A stretch of DNA of 11,682 nt, taken from Lentimicrobiaceae bacterium (GTDB taxonomy: Bacteria; Bacteroidota; Bacteroidia; Bacteroidales; SKPS01). Location: the NCBI GenBank assembly GCA_007119395.1, contig SKPS01000014.1:1-11682 (forward strand), given 5' to 3'. The translations under genes and the position numbers were made by a program. Position 1 is the stretch's first letter; every line of letters starts with the position of its first letter. The notes under the pieces were generated by a model. It made no database searches, was not told the DNA's origin, and saw only the letters and a program-made list of their open reading frames with translations. Shown here one piece after another: positions 1-7,890 of the stretch.

Positions 1-16
1 ACTAAAGGGTTTTTTT

Positions 17-1162
17 ATGGCAAAACGAGACTATTACGAGGTATTGGAGGTTGGCAAGGAAGCGGGTGCTGAGGAGATCAAGAAGGCATACCGGAAGCAG
101 GCGCTCAAGTATCATCCTGACAAGAACCCCGGTGATGCAACGGCTGAGGAGAAGTTCAAGGAGGCTGCTGAGGCGTACGAAGTGTTGAGTAATCCTGACA
201 AGCGACAGAAATACGATCGCTTTGGTCATGCCGGTTTGGGCAACCAGGGTGGTGGTGGCTATGGTGGATTCTCTATGAACATGGATGATATCTTCAGTCA
301 TTTCGGGGATATCTTCGGAGGCTTTGGTGGCTTTGGGCAGCAGCGGGGTGGTCGCAGCCGCCGTGTAAACCGCGGGTCAAACCTTCGCATCAAGGTGAAG
401 CTCACTTTGGAGGAGATCAGCAAAGGTGTTGAAAAGAAGATCAAGGTTGACAAGTATGTATCTTGTTCCTCCTGCAAGGGCTCCGGTGCCCGTGACGGGG
501 GTTCTTATCAGACCTGTTCCACCTGTCGAGGAGCGGGGCAGGTAACCCGTGTCACCAATACCTTTCTTGGCCAGATGCAAACCACCTCTACCTGTCCGGC
601 TTGTGGCGGTGAGGGGCAGGTGATTGCCAGCAAGTGTGAAAGCTGTCAGGGGCATGGTATTGTAAAAGAGGCTGATGTGATCAATATAGACATTCCAGCC
701 GGAGTGGAGGATGGGATGCAGATCTCTTTTGGCGGCAAGGGGAATGCCGGTGCCCGTGGTGGCATACCCGGCGACCTGATTGTGTTGATTGAGGAGTTGC
801 CCCACCCCGAACTGGTGCGTGATGGCAGAAACCTGCTCTATGACCACTACATAAGCTTCCCCGATGCAGTGCTGGGTACCACTTCCGAAGTGCCCACCCT
901 GGAAGGGAAAGCACGTATTAAAATCCCCGGAGGAACACAGGGCGGCAAAGTGTTCCGGCTTAAAGGGAAGGGGCTGCCCGGTGTTAACTACAACCAACGG
1001 GGCGACCTGCTGGTGAATATCAATGTATGGACTCCGCAGAACCTCAACAAAGAGGAGAAAAAGATACTGGAACAACTTCAGCAATCCGGAAACTTCACAC
1101 CCAAGCCTACCGCCAGAGACAAAAGCTTTTTCGACCGGATGAAAGAGTACTTCCAGGACTGA
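17..1162 (+). CDS. dnaJ: Chaperone DnaJ (Hsp40), type I
   Basis: Cytosolic co-chaperone that delivers unfolded clients to DnaK and stimulates its ATPase through the J domain. The 381-residue protein has all type I parts in order: J domain (about 5-70) with the HPD motif at 33-35; a Gly/Phe-rich linker (about 74-110); four zinc-binding CxxCxGxG repeats at 150-157, 167-174, 193-200 and 207-214, all eight cysteines present; then the C-terminal substrate-binding and dimerisation domains (about 220-345). Length is normal for the family. The ATG is preceded by AAAGG eight bases upstream and begins with the usual MAKRDYYEVL, so the start is secure. A TAA at 3-5 could be the end of an upstream gene; grpE often sits there in this phylum, but that is inference. 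A terminator follows directly. Confidence 0.98.
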   Translation: MAKRDYYEVLEVGKEAGAEEIKKAYRKQALKYHPDKNPGDATAEEKFKEAAEAYEVLSNPDKRQKYDRFGHAGLGNQGGGGYGGFSMNMDDIFSHFGDIFGGFGGFGQQRGGRSRRVNRGSNLRIKVKLTLEEISKGVEKKIKVDKYVSCSSCKGSGARDGGSYQTCSTCRGAGQVTRVTNTFLGQMQTTSTCPACGGEGQVIASKCESCQGHGIVKEADVINIDIPAGVEDGMQISFGGKGNAGARGGIPGDLIVLIEELPHPELVRDGRNLLYDHYISFPDAVLGTTSEVPTLEGKARIKIPGGTQGGKVFRLKGKGLPGVNYNQRGDLLVNINVWTPQNLNKEEKKILEQLQQSGNFTPKPTARDKSFFDRMKEYFQD

Positions 1163-1173
1163 TTGCCACAACA

Positions 1174-1214
1174 AGGGGGTCTGTTGAACCGTTGAAACAA
1201 CCAGATCCCTTTTT
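1174..1214 (+). terminator. Intrinsic terminator after dnaJ
   Basis: Twelve bases after the dnaJ stop, the arm 1174-1186 (AGGGGGTCTGTTG) pairs with 1198-1210 (CAACCAGATCCCT). The stem is about 12 pairs with one bulged C and two G-T wobbles, around an 11-base loop, and runs into five Ts at 1210-1214. This is the classic Rho-independent layout. It should separate dnaJ from the ABC genes, leaving only 34 bases before the next start codon for a promoter, where I see no convincing TAnnTTTG box. Confidence 0.75.
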
Positions 1215-1248
1215 CGGTTTATATACACAAACAATACGCTCTTGACCT

Positions 1249-2187
1249 ATGAATTTTTTTGAAGCACGAAACATATGGAAGTCGTATGCTGCTCACCAGG
1301 CGTTGAAAGATGTAACGATATCCGTTCCGGAACAGAGTGTATATGGGTTGCTGGGTCCTAACGGAGCCGGAAAGACCACGCTGATCCGTATCATCAACCA
1401 GATCACGGCCGCCGACCGTGGCGAAGTGCTGATCGGCGGAAAACCATTGCGCCCTGAACACATACACATCATTGGTTACCTTCCGGAAGAGAGGGGGCTG
1501 TACAAAAAAATGAAGGTGGGCGAGCAGGCACTCTACCTGACCCGGCTTAAAGGGATCCCTCGTGGTGAAGCGGAGAAAAGGCTAAAAATATGGTTTAAGA
1601 AGTTCGATATTCTGCACTGGTGGAACAAAAAAGTGGAGGAGCTGTCGAAGGGGATGCAACAGAAGGTGCAGTTTATTGTAACGGTATTGCACAAGCCGAA
1701 GCTGCTGATCTTCGACGAGCCATTCTCAGGCTTTGACCCCATCAACACCCAGTTGCTGAAAGAGGAGATTCTGGCCTTGCGTGATGAAGGGGCCACCATC
1801 ATCTTTTCAACCCATAACATGGCCTCGGTAGAGGAGATCTGTGATGACATCGCCCTGATCCACAGATCAGAAAAGATCCTGGAGGGGAAGGTGTCAGAAA
1901 TCAGAAGACGCTTCAGCGAACAGCAGTATGCCATTGAACTGATGACAGAAAAAACCGTAGACGAGATCCGGCCTGAAGGGTGCAAGACATTGTCGGCAGA
2001 GCGTGACAACGGGCTGGTACGGCTCAGGGTGGAACTCACCACTGCCGACCAACCGAACCACCTGCTGCAAGAGCTGATGAAGTTGGGTGAAATAAAGCAT
2101 TTCCACGAAATCATGCCCGGCATGAATGACATCTTCATCCGTCTGGTCAATGAAAACAATCCGGCAAAAAACAACCAATCGATATGA
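1249..2187 (+). CDS. ABC transporter ATP-binding protein, NatA/YhaQ-like
   Basis: Cytosolic ATPase half of an ABC-2 type exporter, working with the membrane protein encoded next. The 312-residue protein shows Walker A GPNGAGKT (36-43), the LSKGM signature (132-136), Walker B LLIFDEP (152-158) with the catalytic Glu157, and the switch His189 in STHNM. The Q-loop region reads GYLPEERGLY (76-85), a form common in the NatA/YhaQ group. Residues from about 215 form the C-terminal extension (DUF4162-like) typical of this group. The last four bases overlap the start of the permease gene (ATGA), indicating translational coupling. Substrate cannot be read from the sequence: relatives include the sodium exporter NatA of Bacillus subtilis, but many homologues have unknown cargo. 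No strong ribosome binding site precedes the ATG. Confidence 0.93.
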   Translation: MNFFEARNIWKSYAAHQALKDVTISVPEQSVYGLLGPNGAGKTTLIRIINQITAADRGEVLIGGKPLRPEHIHIIGYLPEERGLYKKMKVGEQALYLTRLKGIPRGEAEKRLKIWFKKFDILHWWNKKVEELSKGMQQKVQFIVTVLHKPKLLIFDEPFSGFDPINTQLLKEEILALRDEGATIIFSTHNMASVEEICDDIALIHRSEKILEGKVSEIRRRFSEQQYAIELMTEKTVDEIRPEGCKTLSAERDNGLVRLRVELTTADQPNHLLQELMKLGEIKHFHEIMPGMNDIFIRLVNENNPAKNNQSI

Positions 2188-3509
2188 ACAAGATCTGGCT
2201 CATCATACAGAGAGAATATCTTACCAGGGTAAAAAAGAGGTCTTTCATCATCATGACGATTCTTGGGCCACTGCTGATGGCCGGGGTGATGATACTTCCC
2301 GTGTATCTATCTCAGAAATCAGACAAGGTGTATCAACTGCTGGTGGTGGATGAAACGGGTCTGTTTACCGATCGCATCCGTGACACCCGTTCGTTGCAGT
2401 TCACCTCTACTGAAGACCCGATTGCCAAGGCCAGGGAGAGGGCCCGTGCAGAGCGCATGGATGGAGTGCTCTATATTATGCGCGAGAGCGTTACACGGGT
2501 CAGTGCGCCCATCTTTTTCGAAACCCAGATCGGCATTTCCAACATTGAGTACATCCGTTCAGAGTTGCAGAACATCCTTGATGAAGTGCAGTTGCTGTCA
2601 GAATTTGGGATCTCAAAGCAGGAGCTGGACACCCGTAAAGTGAGGGTGAATGTTGGGCTGATCGATAACCAGACCGACAGCATTGGAAACCCTGTAGAGC
2701 TCTCGATCCTTTCGCTGGCAAGCGGACTGGTGATCTACTTCTTTATATTCATGTTTGGCTCGTTGGTGATGCGTGGCGTGATTGAAGAGAAGACCAGCCG
2801 GATCGTTGAAGTGATCATCTCTTCGGTCAGACCCTTTCAGTTGATGATGGGCAAGATCATTGGCGTGGCCATGGTGGGTCTCACGCAGTTTTTGTTGTGG
2901 ATTGTGTTCACCATGGTGATTGTGGGGTTTGTCTCGGTGGCTTTCCCTGAGAGCTTCAGCCCTGACAATCTTATGCAGCAGCAGTTTACACCTCCCGGCA
3001 ATGGTGTGATCCCGGGTGAAAACCTGGCGATCAACCCAGATGTAAACCCATTCCTTGAAGGGGTTTACAGTCTGCTCGACAGGATCCCGTTGGTGAGCAT
3101 CCTGTTCGCTTTCCTGTTCTATTTCCTCTTTGGATATCTGATGTACAGCGCCATGTTTGCGGCCATAGGATCAGCGGTTGATAACGAAGCAGACACACAG
3201 CAGTTTATGCTGCCGGTGACCATTCCTATGATCTTTGCCATCGTGATGTCATCGTTTATTATGAACAATCCGCAGGGGCCGGTCGCCTTCTGGTTGTCGA
3301 TTATACCCTTCACCTCTCCCATCACCATGATGATGCGTATTCCGTTTGGAGTGCCTTTGTGGGAGCTGGGGCTGAGCATGGCTTCTCTGCTGCTGGCCTT
3401 TTTGGTGATGACCTGGCTGGCCGGAAAAATTTACCGAACCGGTATTCTTATGTATGGCAAAAAACCCACGTACCGGGAACTTTGGAAGTGGATCCGGTAC
3501 AGTGGGTAA
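2184..3509 (+). CDS. ABC-2 type permease, NatB/YhaP-like
   Basis: Inner-membrane half of the exporter encoded with the preceding ATPase. The 441-residue protein has one N-terminal membrane helix (about 21-42), a large extracytoplasmic domain (about 45-170), then a C-terminal block of about five or six helices (approximately 175-198, 224-253, 301-326, 340-360, 366-382 and 392-413). This is the ABC2_membrane_3 arrangement seen in NatB. The segment MRGVIEEKTSRIVEVI (196-211) is a hallmark of the family and probably the coupling region that touches the ATPase. It ends in a basic cytoplasmic tail. The start codon lies inside the last four bases of the upstream gene. It may export sodium, peptides or another toxic compound; the family name does not decide this. 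Confidence 0.92.
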   Translation: MNKIWLIIQREYLTRVKKRSFIIMTILGPLLMAGVMILPVYLSQKSDKVYQLLVVDETGLFTDRIRDTRSLQFTSTEDPIAKARERARAERMDGVLYIMRESVTRVSAPIFFETQIGISNIEYIRSELQNILDEVQLLSEFGISKQELDTRKVRVNVGLIDNQTDSIGNPVELSILSLASGLVIYFFIFMFGSLVMRGVIEEKTSRIVEVIISSVRPFQLMMGKIIGVAMVGLTQFLLWIVFTMVIVGFVSVAFPESFSPDNLMQQQFTPPGNGVIPGENLAINPDVNPFLEGVYSLLDRIPLVSILFAFLFYFLFGYLMYSAMFAAIGSAVDNEADTQQFMLPVTIPMIFAIVMSSFIMNNPQGPVAFWLSIIPFTSPITMMMRIPFGVPLWELGLSMASLLLAFLVMTWLAGKIYRTGILMYGKKPTYRELWKWIRYSG

Positions 3510-3520
3510 TTTCTATTCCG

Positions 3521-3559
3521 CAGCCGTTGGCTACAGAACTCTCTTAATCCATTCGGCTG
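3521..3559. terminator. Possible bidirectional terminator hairpin
   Basis: Lies in the 65-base spacer between the convergent permease and atpK genes. CAGCCG (3521-3526) pairs with CGGCTG (3554-3559), and after a small internal loop TGG (3528-3530) can pair with CCA (3549-3551), leaving a loop of about 18 bases. Being symmetric, it would form in transcripts from either strand. Neither side has a proper T tract, so termination may be inefficient or factor-dependent. The position is the best argument for the call. Confidence 0.4.
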
Positions 3560-3574
3560 AATTCAGACTGCTGA

Positions 3575-4021
3575 TCAGAGGGCTCCGGAGATAAGGAAAG
3601 TGGCTGCAAAGGCGATGATCGCATAGAGCTCAGGAAATACGGCCAGAATCATGGTGTTGCCAAACACCTGATGCCCTGATCCGATGGCTGCGATACCGTT
3701 GGCACACACTTGCCCCTGACGAATACCTGACAACAGCCCTACAAATCCAAGCGCCAGACCGGCACCAAAGATGGCCGCTGCATTGGCCCAGGTGATATCG
3801 GGCACCAGATACCCCGAAAGAATAAAGAACCCCATAAAGCCATAAAGGCCCTGCGTGCCGGGAAGTGCACTTAAAATAAGATAGTTCCCGAACGCTTCGT
3901 TGTTCTTCTTCATCGCACCTACCGAAGCATTACCTCCCATAGATACACCATAAGCACTTCCAATACCGGCCAATCCGACCATCAACCCAATCCCGATGTA
4001 AGCTAAAACAATTGGTTCCAT
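3575..4021 (-). CDS. atpK: V/A-type ATPase subunit K (rotor proteolipid)
   Basis: Membrane rotor-ring subunit that carries the transported ion. The 148-residue protein has four helices formed by two duplicated hairpins, like Enterococcus hirae NtpK (about 156 residues). The ion-binding carboxylate is Glu131 in FPELYA of helix 4. The motif LPGTQG (53-58) in helix 2 and Gln102 in helix 3 complete a sodium-binding set: Leu53, Thr56, Gln57, Gln102 and Glu131 correspond to NtpK Leu61, Thr64, Gln65, Gln110 and Glu139 with a constant offset of eight. The first hairpin has no carboxylate, as expected for a doubled proteolipid. It is the last gene of the operon, 41 bases after atpI, behind an A/T-rich spacer that contains no G on the coding strand. 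Sodium coupling is inferred from the ligands, not shown. Confidence 0.96.
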   Translation of the reverse strand: MEPIVLAYIGIGLMVGLAGIGSAYGVSMGGNASVGAMKKNNEAFGNYLILSALPGTQGLYGFMGFFILSGYLVPDITWANAAAIFGAGLALGFVGLLSGIRQGQVCANGIAAIGSGHQVFGNTMILAVFPELYAIIAFAATFLISGAL

Positions 4022-4062
4022 AATGTAATTGTGTATGTTTTTAAGTTAAGATATTTTATTGA
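4022..4062 (-). promoter_or_regulatory. G-free A/T-rich leader of atpK
   Basis: The 41 bases between the atpI stop and the atpK ATG contain no G on the coding strand and only seven Cs, against roughly half G+C in the flanking genes. No Shine-Dalgarno sequence is present. Such a leader should be unstructured and A-rich, which favours initiation in Bacteroidota. The Escherichia coli F-ATPase uses a comparable A/U-rich enhancer before its subunit c gene; an equivalent role here is inference, and it would fit the need for many K copies per complex. Confidence 0.4.
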
Positions 4063-4079
4063 TTAAGATATTTTTTTGA
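4046..4079. repeat. 17-bp tandem duplication across the atpI stop codon
   Basis: Two adjacent 17-base units, TTAAGATATTTTATTGA (4046-4062) and TTAAGATATTTTTTTGA (4063-4079), match at 16 of 17 positions. The right-hand unit holds the last codons and TAA stop of atpI; the left-hand unit lies in the atpI-atpK spacer and keeps a second copy of the same end sequence. It looks like a slippage or tandem duplication of the gene end that lengthened the atpK leader. Confidence 0.9.
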
Positions 4080-5886
4080 AAGGATGATATTTTTTCCCTC
4101 CACCGGTGAATCCGGCGTTTTTATAAAACTCAACAAACGTTAAGCGGAGTGGATGCACAAAAGCGCCCAGCCCTGCCATAAAAAGATTGATACTGTGGCC
4201 TATCACCAGAATAATCACCATCACGATGGCGCTCACCACCGGTATGGACCCGCTCATTTCAACAGCGAGGCTGTTAAACACAAACCCCATAATGGCGCTG
4301 GCGATTCCCAGGGCGAACAGACGGATATAGGAGAGCAGGTCCCCCAGTATTCCGGTAACCATATTATAGGTATTCCAAATGCCAACACCTACGTTCATCA
4401 CAACATTTTTCCCGGGGGTGTTGAGCAGAAGGATCATGGCACCACTTATGGCGACCAGCACGTAGAGATAAGGGTTAAGGCTCTCCATGGGGACATTGGC
4501 GAGCTGGTTTACCAGCGCGATGACCACAATGCCTGTCAGCAGTATAATCCATCCGATGGTGCTGAGTGCATACCTCCACCCCATCTGTCGCATCTCGTTC
4601 ATGGCCTTCAGCACCATACCAAACATTATTTGCACACCTCCCAGCATAAGTGCCAGGTAGAAGAGCAGGTTGTTGATATCGGTCCCTTGGGCGGCAAACC
4701 GTTCTGCCAGGGTACTGTATACCGGCAGGTTGGTTTCATAGAGTGGGATTCCGAAGAATGTTCCTCCCAGGATACCAAACGCGATGGTTGAGATACCCAG
4801 GTAGAAGATCAGGTTCATGGTGCCACGAAGGGTTTGCCTCACCCGCTTTTTCATCAGCAGTGCAGCAATGGCCATCAGGATTCCATAACCGGCATCACCC
4901 AGACAGAATCCAAAGAACACCAGGTAGAACGGGGCAAAGAAGGGGGTCATGTCCAGCTCTTTGTAATCGGGCATGCTGTAGAGCTCGCCCAACGGCTCGA
5001 AGTCTTTCGAGAACTTGTTGTTTTTGAGCAGTACAGGCACCTTCTCATCTTTTACAGGCTTGTCGACCACATACAGGATTTTGTTTTCTTCGAGGTACTG
5101 CACCAGCTCTTCCTTCCGCTCTTCGGGGACCCACCCCTGGAGCAGCTTCACTTTCTCGCCGGAGGTGCTGGCAGCCGATCCCATCGCCTTCTCCCATTCC
5201 AGGTCACCCAACACATCATAACCATACTTTTTCAGGGCTTCAATGCTGTGGGCAGCATGTTCATCAAGCTGTTTTTCAGTCTTTTGCAACGATTGCTCCA
5301 GCTCCTCTTTTTGCTTCAGCAGTTCACCAAGGGGTCGTTCGGGCGGCCTCATCTCATCGGCGTCGATCTCCACCGATCCATCACCGGTATCGGCCAACAC
5401 GAAATAGACCAGTCCGGCCATGTTGCCCAGCACTTCGATGGGGTATTGCGCGGGCCATTCTGTGTTAAATTTCCTGGCAGGAGCCGTATAAAACCGCACG
5501 TTGATGCCACGCTCGCGGAGCGCCTTCAGGGTTTCTGCTGCAAAGTCACCCCAGGGCTTCACCTGGTTCACTTCTTTGGCGTTTTGTGCTATCATGCGCT
5601 GCAGGTTCTCACGCTCCTCCAGCAAAGCGGTGACCTCCGCAAACCGTTCACTGCCATTGGCATCATCACCTACGGCGCCACCGGTCGCATCGATATTGCG
5701 CTTCAGGAGCTCCCGCACCACATGTTGTATGCGTTTCAGCAACGCGTATCTCTCACGCTCCTGATCAGACACCTCCTCGTCGCGCCCGATCAGGTGTACA
5801 ACACCATGACGCCTTACACTTTCAAGGAAAGCGTCATAGTCGTGATGATACACCAAAAACGAAAACTTTGACATAGGTACTATCAT
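4063..5886 (-). CDS. atpI: V/A-type ATPase subunit I (membrane stator, a-subunit)
   Basis: Stator that forms the ion half-channels beside the K ring and anchors the peripheral stalks. The 607-residue protein has a long cytosolic N-terminal arm with coiled-coil stretches (about 40-110 and 183-222), the family junction motif PVLLKNNKF (284-292) followed by LDMTPFFAPFYLVFFG (311-326), and a C-terminal domain of about seven or eight membrane helices from 315 on. Arg522 in LLSYIRLFALG is the expected essential channel arginine; Arg581 in HPLRLTFVEFY matches the second conserved arginine. The start overlaps the atpD stop by four bases and has GGAGGAGG in front. A second ATG at 5874 (Met5) is possible, but the ribosome site fits the first better. 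Length is slightly below the usual 640-660. Confidence 0.96.
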   Translation of the reverse strand: MIVPMSKFSFLVYHHDYDAFLESVRRHGVVHLIGRDEEVSDQERERYALLKRIQHVVRELLKRNIDATGGAVGDDANGSERFAEVTALLEERENLQRMIAQNAKEVNQVKPWGDFAAETLKALRERGINVRFYTAPARKFNTEWPAQYPIEVLGNMAGLVYFVLADTGDGSVEIDADEMRPPERPLGELLKQKEELEQSLQKTEKQLDEHAAHSIEALKKYGYDVLGDLEWEKAMGSAASTSGEKVKLLQGWVPEERKEELVQYLEENKILYVVDKPVKDEKVPVLLKNNKFSKDFEPLGELYSMPDYKELDMTPFFAPFYLVFFGFCLGDAGYGILMAIAALLMKKRVRQTLRGTMNLIFYLGISTIAFGILGGTFFGIPLYETNLPVYSTLAERFAAQGTDINNLLFYLALMLGGVQIMFGMVLKAMNEMRQMGWRYALSTIGWIILLTGIVVIALVNQLANVPMESLNPYLYVLVAISGAMILLLNTPGKNVVMNVGVGIWNTYNMVTGILGDLLSYIRLFALGIASAIMGFVFNSLAVEMSGSIPVVSAIVMVIILVIGHSINLFMAGLGAFVHPLRLTFVEFYKNAGFTGGGKKYHPFKKIS

Positions 5887-6485
5887 ACGCCCTCCTCCAT
5901 TGCCTGTAAACGGGTTTTTACAATTTTCTGGGATGCTTTCGAGAGGTTCTCCTCATCTTCAAGGTATCGTTTGATTTTCCTGATAGCATCCTGAAATCCG
6001 GGTATCTGAACCTTTTCGTAGAGGTTCACTTTCTGGGTGGTTTTGCGTCTTGCATGTTCCAGCAGCACCATCTTGTCGTGAAACACTTCACGTTCGATGG
6101 CCACCGTGGCCAGTTCCTGCAGCACCCTGATACCGTCAGGGTACCATGTTGGCTTATTAAACATGCTATAGTCTTTCACACGAAACTGCACCTCCTGCAA
6201 AACCGGGGTCTTCACACCGGCAATTTTTTTCACGCCCACCTCCACGCTGTCGAGATTCACCAGTGAGTTATCGAACTCATCCCACAGTGCGACAGCATGG
6301 CGGTACGCTTCAATTTTTCGCGCCAGCTCACGCTCATACTCTTCCACGGTGTTTCTGGCGTTCTTCACCTCCACGCGCAACGCAGCCTCTTTGTTGCGCA
6401 AGGTGGGCAAAGCCCTCTCCCTTACACGCAACTGCTTGTTGAGCTGCTGCAGAGATGTTTTGTTGTATTGAAACTTTATCGCCAT
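5883..6485 (-). CDS. atpD: V/A-type ATPase subunit D (central shaft)
   Basis: Central rotor shaft that turns inside the A3B3 hexamer and passes torque to the K ring. The 200-residue protein is almost wholly helical: two long coiled-coil helices (about 8-75 and 115-195) flank a short globular middle. The C-terminal helix carries the family pattern RRKTTQKVN (146-154) followed by EKVQIPGF (157-164). Length is typical. It begins 20 bases after atpB and overlaps atpI by four bases. In other V/A-ATPases D binds subunit F, which has no gene in this window. Do not confuse with F-type atpD, which is the beta subunit. Confidence 0.95.
   Translation of the reverse strand: MAIKFQYNKTSLQQLNKQLRVRERALPTLRNKEAALRVEVKNARNTVEEYERELARKIEAYRHAVALWDEFDNSLVNLDSVEVGVKKIAGVKTPVLQEVQFRVKDYSMFNKPTWYPDGIRVLQELATVAIEREVFHDKMVLLEHARRKTTQKVNLYEKVQIPGFQDAIRKIKRYLEDEENLSKASQKIVKTRLQAMEEGV
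5890..5898 (-). promoter_or_regulatory. Strong ribosome binding site for atpI inside atpD
   Basis: The coding strand reads GGAGGAGGG just before GCGT and the ATG at 5886, within the last codons of atpD. Its spacing of 4-7 bases suits the ATG at 5886, whereas the alternative ATG at 5874 would be about 16 bases away. It is stronger than the sites of the other operon genes, and reinforces the coupling implied by the ATGA overlap. Confidence 0.55.
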
Positions 6486-6505
6486 ACCAATCTCAGATAA
6501 CGTGG

Positions 6506-7849
6506 TTATTCAGCCGCGGTGGCTGCTTCTTTTTTCCAATATTTGTCAACAAACACCTGCTTGATACCCACCTCTGCCGGCGAGAAGTACTCTCTGAACA
6601 GCTCATAGGCCGTTTCGAGCATGGTATCGATATCGATGTTCACGTCGATGGCGAGGAGTTTTTCAGAGTAGGCGGATGCGAATCCGAGGGTACGCTCGTC
6701 GTAGTCGGTAAGGTCGAAGCCATTTTCGAGTTTCGTTTTCGCATTGGCGGCGTCGGCATAGAGTCTCACGGCGGCATTCATCACCTGCGGATGGTCTTCC
6801 CTGGTCTTTTTGCCAATCACGAGCTGCTTCAGACGCGAGAGGCTTCTGAAGGGATCCACGATCACCTTCCCTACGTCACTGTCTTTCCTGAGGAAGAGCT
6901 GCCCTTCGGTGATATATCCGGTGTTGTCGGGGATAGCGTGTGTGATATCACCGCCCGAGAGTGTGGTCACGGCGATAATGGTGATGGAGCCTCCATCGGG
7001 GAACTGCACCGCCTTTTCGTAGAGGCGTGCCAGGTCAGAGTAGAGAGATCCCGGCATACTGTCTTTCGATGGAATCTGGTCCATTCTGTTAGACACGATA
7101 CTCAGCGCATCGGCATAGAGCGTAAGGTCTGTGAGCAGCACAAGCACTTTCTCCTGTTTTTCCACGGCGAAGTATTCCGCGGCCGACAGCGCCATATCGG
7201 GCACCAGCAGTCGTTCCACGGGTGGGTTCTCGGTGGTGTTGATAAAGCCGATAATCCTGTCGAGGGCACCGGCATTGTCGAACACATGTTTAAAGTAGAG
7301 GTAGTCATCGTTGGTAAGACCAACACCTCCCAGGATAATCTTATCCGCTTTGGCTCGTAGCGCCACGTTGGCCATCACCTGGTTAAAGGGCTGATCGGGA
7401 TCGGCAAAGAAGGGGATCTTTTGCCCTGTTACCAGGGTGTTGTTCAGGTCGATCCCTGCGATACCGGTAGCGATCAATTCTGAAGGCTGCTTACGTCTTA
7501 CGGGGTTCACGCTGGGGCCTCCGATTTCCCTCTCCTGGCCTAGGATCTGGCCTCCATCCATCGGTTCGCCGTAGGCGTTGAAAAACCTACCGGCAAGGTC
7601 TTCACCCACACGCAAAGCCGGCGCCTTGCCTGTAAACACCACCTCAGCATTGGTGGCAATACCCTCTGTACCGGCAAAAACCTGCAGCGTCACCATCTCA
7701 CCAATGATCTTCACCACCTGGGCCAGCCTGCCGTCAACAATGGCAAGCTCCTCATTACCAATACCTGTAGCCTTCAATGACACAGTGGCCTTGGTTAACT
7801 GAAACAGGCGGGTGTATATCCGCTGAAAAGCACTCGTCTCTCTTTCCAT
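6506..7849 (-). CDS. atpB: V/A-type ATPase subunit B (non-catalytic, nucleotide-binding)
   Basis: Non-catalytic partner of A in the cytosolic A3B3 hexamer. The 447-residue protein has an N-terminal beta-barrel (about 15-80), a nucleotide-binding fold in which the P-loop is degenerate (TGQKIPFFADPD, 141-152, with no GxxxxGKT), and the segment SLSRLKQLVIGKKTREDH (336-353). Arg339 in SLSRL corresponds to the arginine finger that reaches into the catalytic site of A in Thermus. VLVLLTDLTLYADAL (235-249) is the strand equivalent to Walker B. Length is near the family norm of 440-470. It begins 88 bases after atpA, behind a small hairpin, and its ATG has an AGAAGAA stretch upstream. Membership of the reduced Bacteroidetes/Chlamydia-type operon is inferred from gene order. 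Confidence 0.97.
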   Translation of the reverse strand: MERETSAFQRIYTRLFQLTKATVSLKATGIGNEELAIVDGRLAQVVKIIGEMVTLQVFAGTEGIATNAEVVFTGKAPALRVGEDLAGRFFNAYGEPMDGGQILGQEREIGGPSVNPVRRKQPSELIATGIAGIDLNNTLVTGQKIPFFADPDQPFNQVMANVALRAKADKIILGGVGLTNDDYLYFKHVFDNAGALDRIIGFINTTENPPVERLLVPDMALSAAEYFAVEKQEKVLVLLTDLTLYADALSIVSNRMDQIPSKDSMPGSLYSDLARLYEKAVQFPDGGSITIIAVTTLSGGDITHAIPDNTGYITEGQLFLRKDSDVGKVIVDPFRSLSRLKQLVIGKKTREDHPQVMNAAVRLYADAANAKTKLENGFDLTDYDERTLGFASAYSEKLLAIDVNIDIDTMLETAYELFREYFSPAEVGIKQVFVDKYWKKEAATAAE

Positions 7850-7890
7850 ATCTTTTGTTCTTCTAATATTTATTCAACATAAACCAACTT

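Noticed and set aside
1184..1197. GTTGAACC/GTTGAAAC direct repeat as a regulatory site
   Set aside because: It falls in the loop and arm of the dnaJ terminator, which explains the sequence better.
377..1234. Long open frame (285 codons) on the minus strand opposite dnaJ
   Set aside because: It lies antisense to a complete, conserved dnaJ; its translation shows no domain and its length follows from the codon bias of the opposite strand.
3557..3566. Ten-base palindrome CTGAATTCAG after atpK as an operator
   Set aside because: Short, downstream of both genes rather than in a promoter, and easily explained by chance.
4834..5871. 345-codon open frame on the plus strand opposite atpI, and shorter ones opposite atpB (6455-7360) and the DUF2764 gene
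   Set aside because: All mirror well-supported ATPase genes in the other strand, have no recognisable family and no ribosome binding context.
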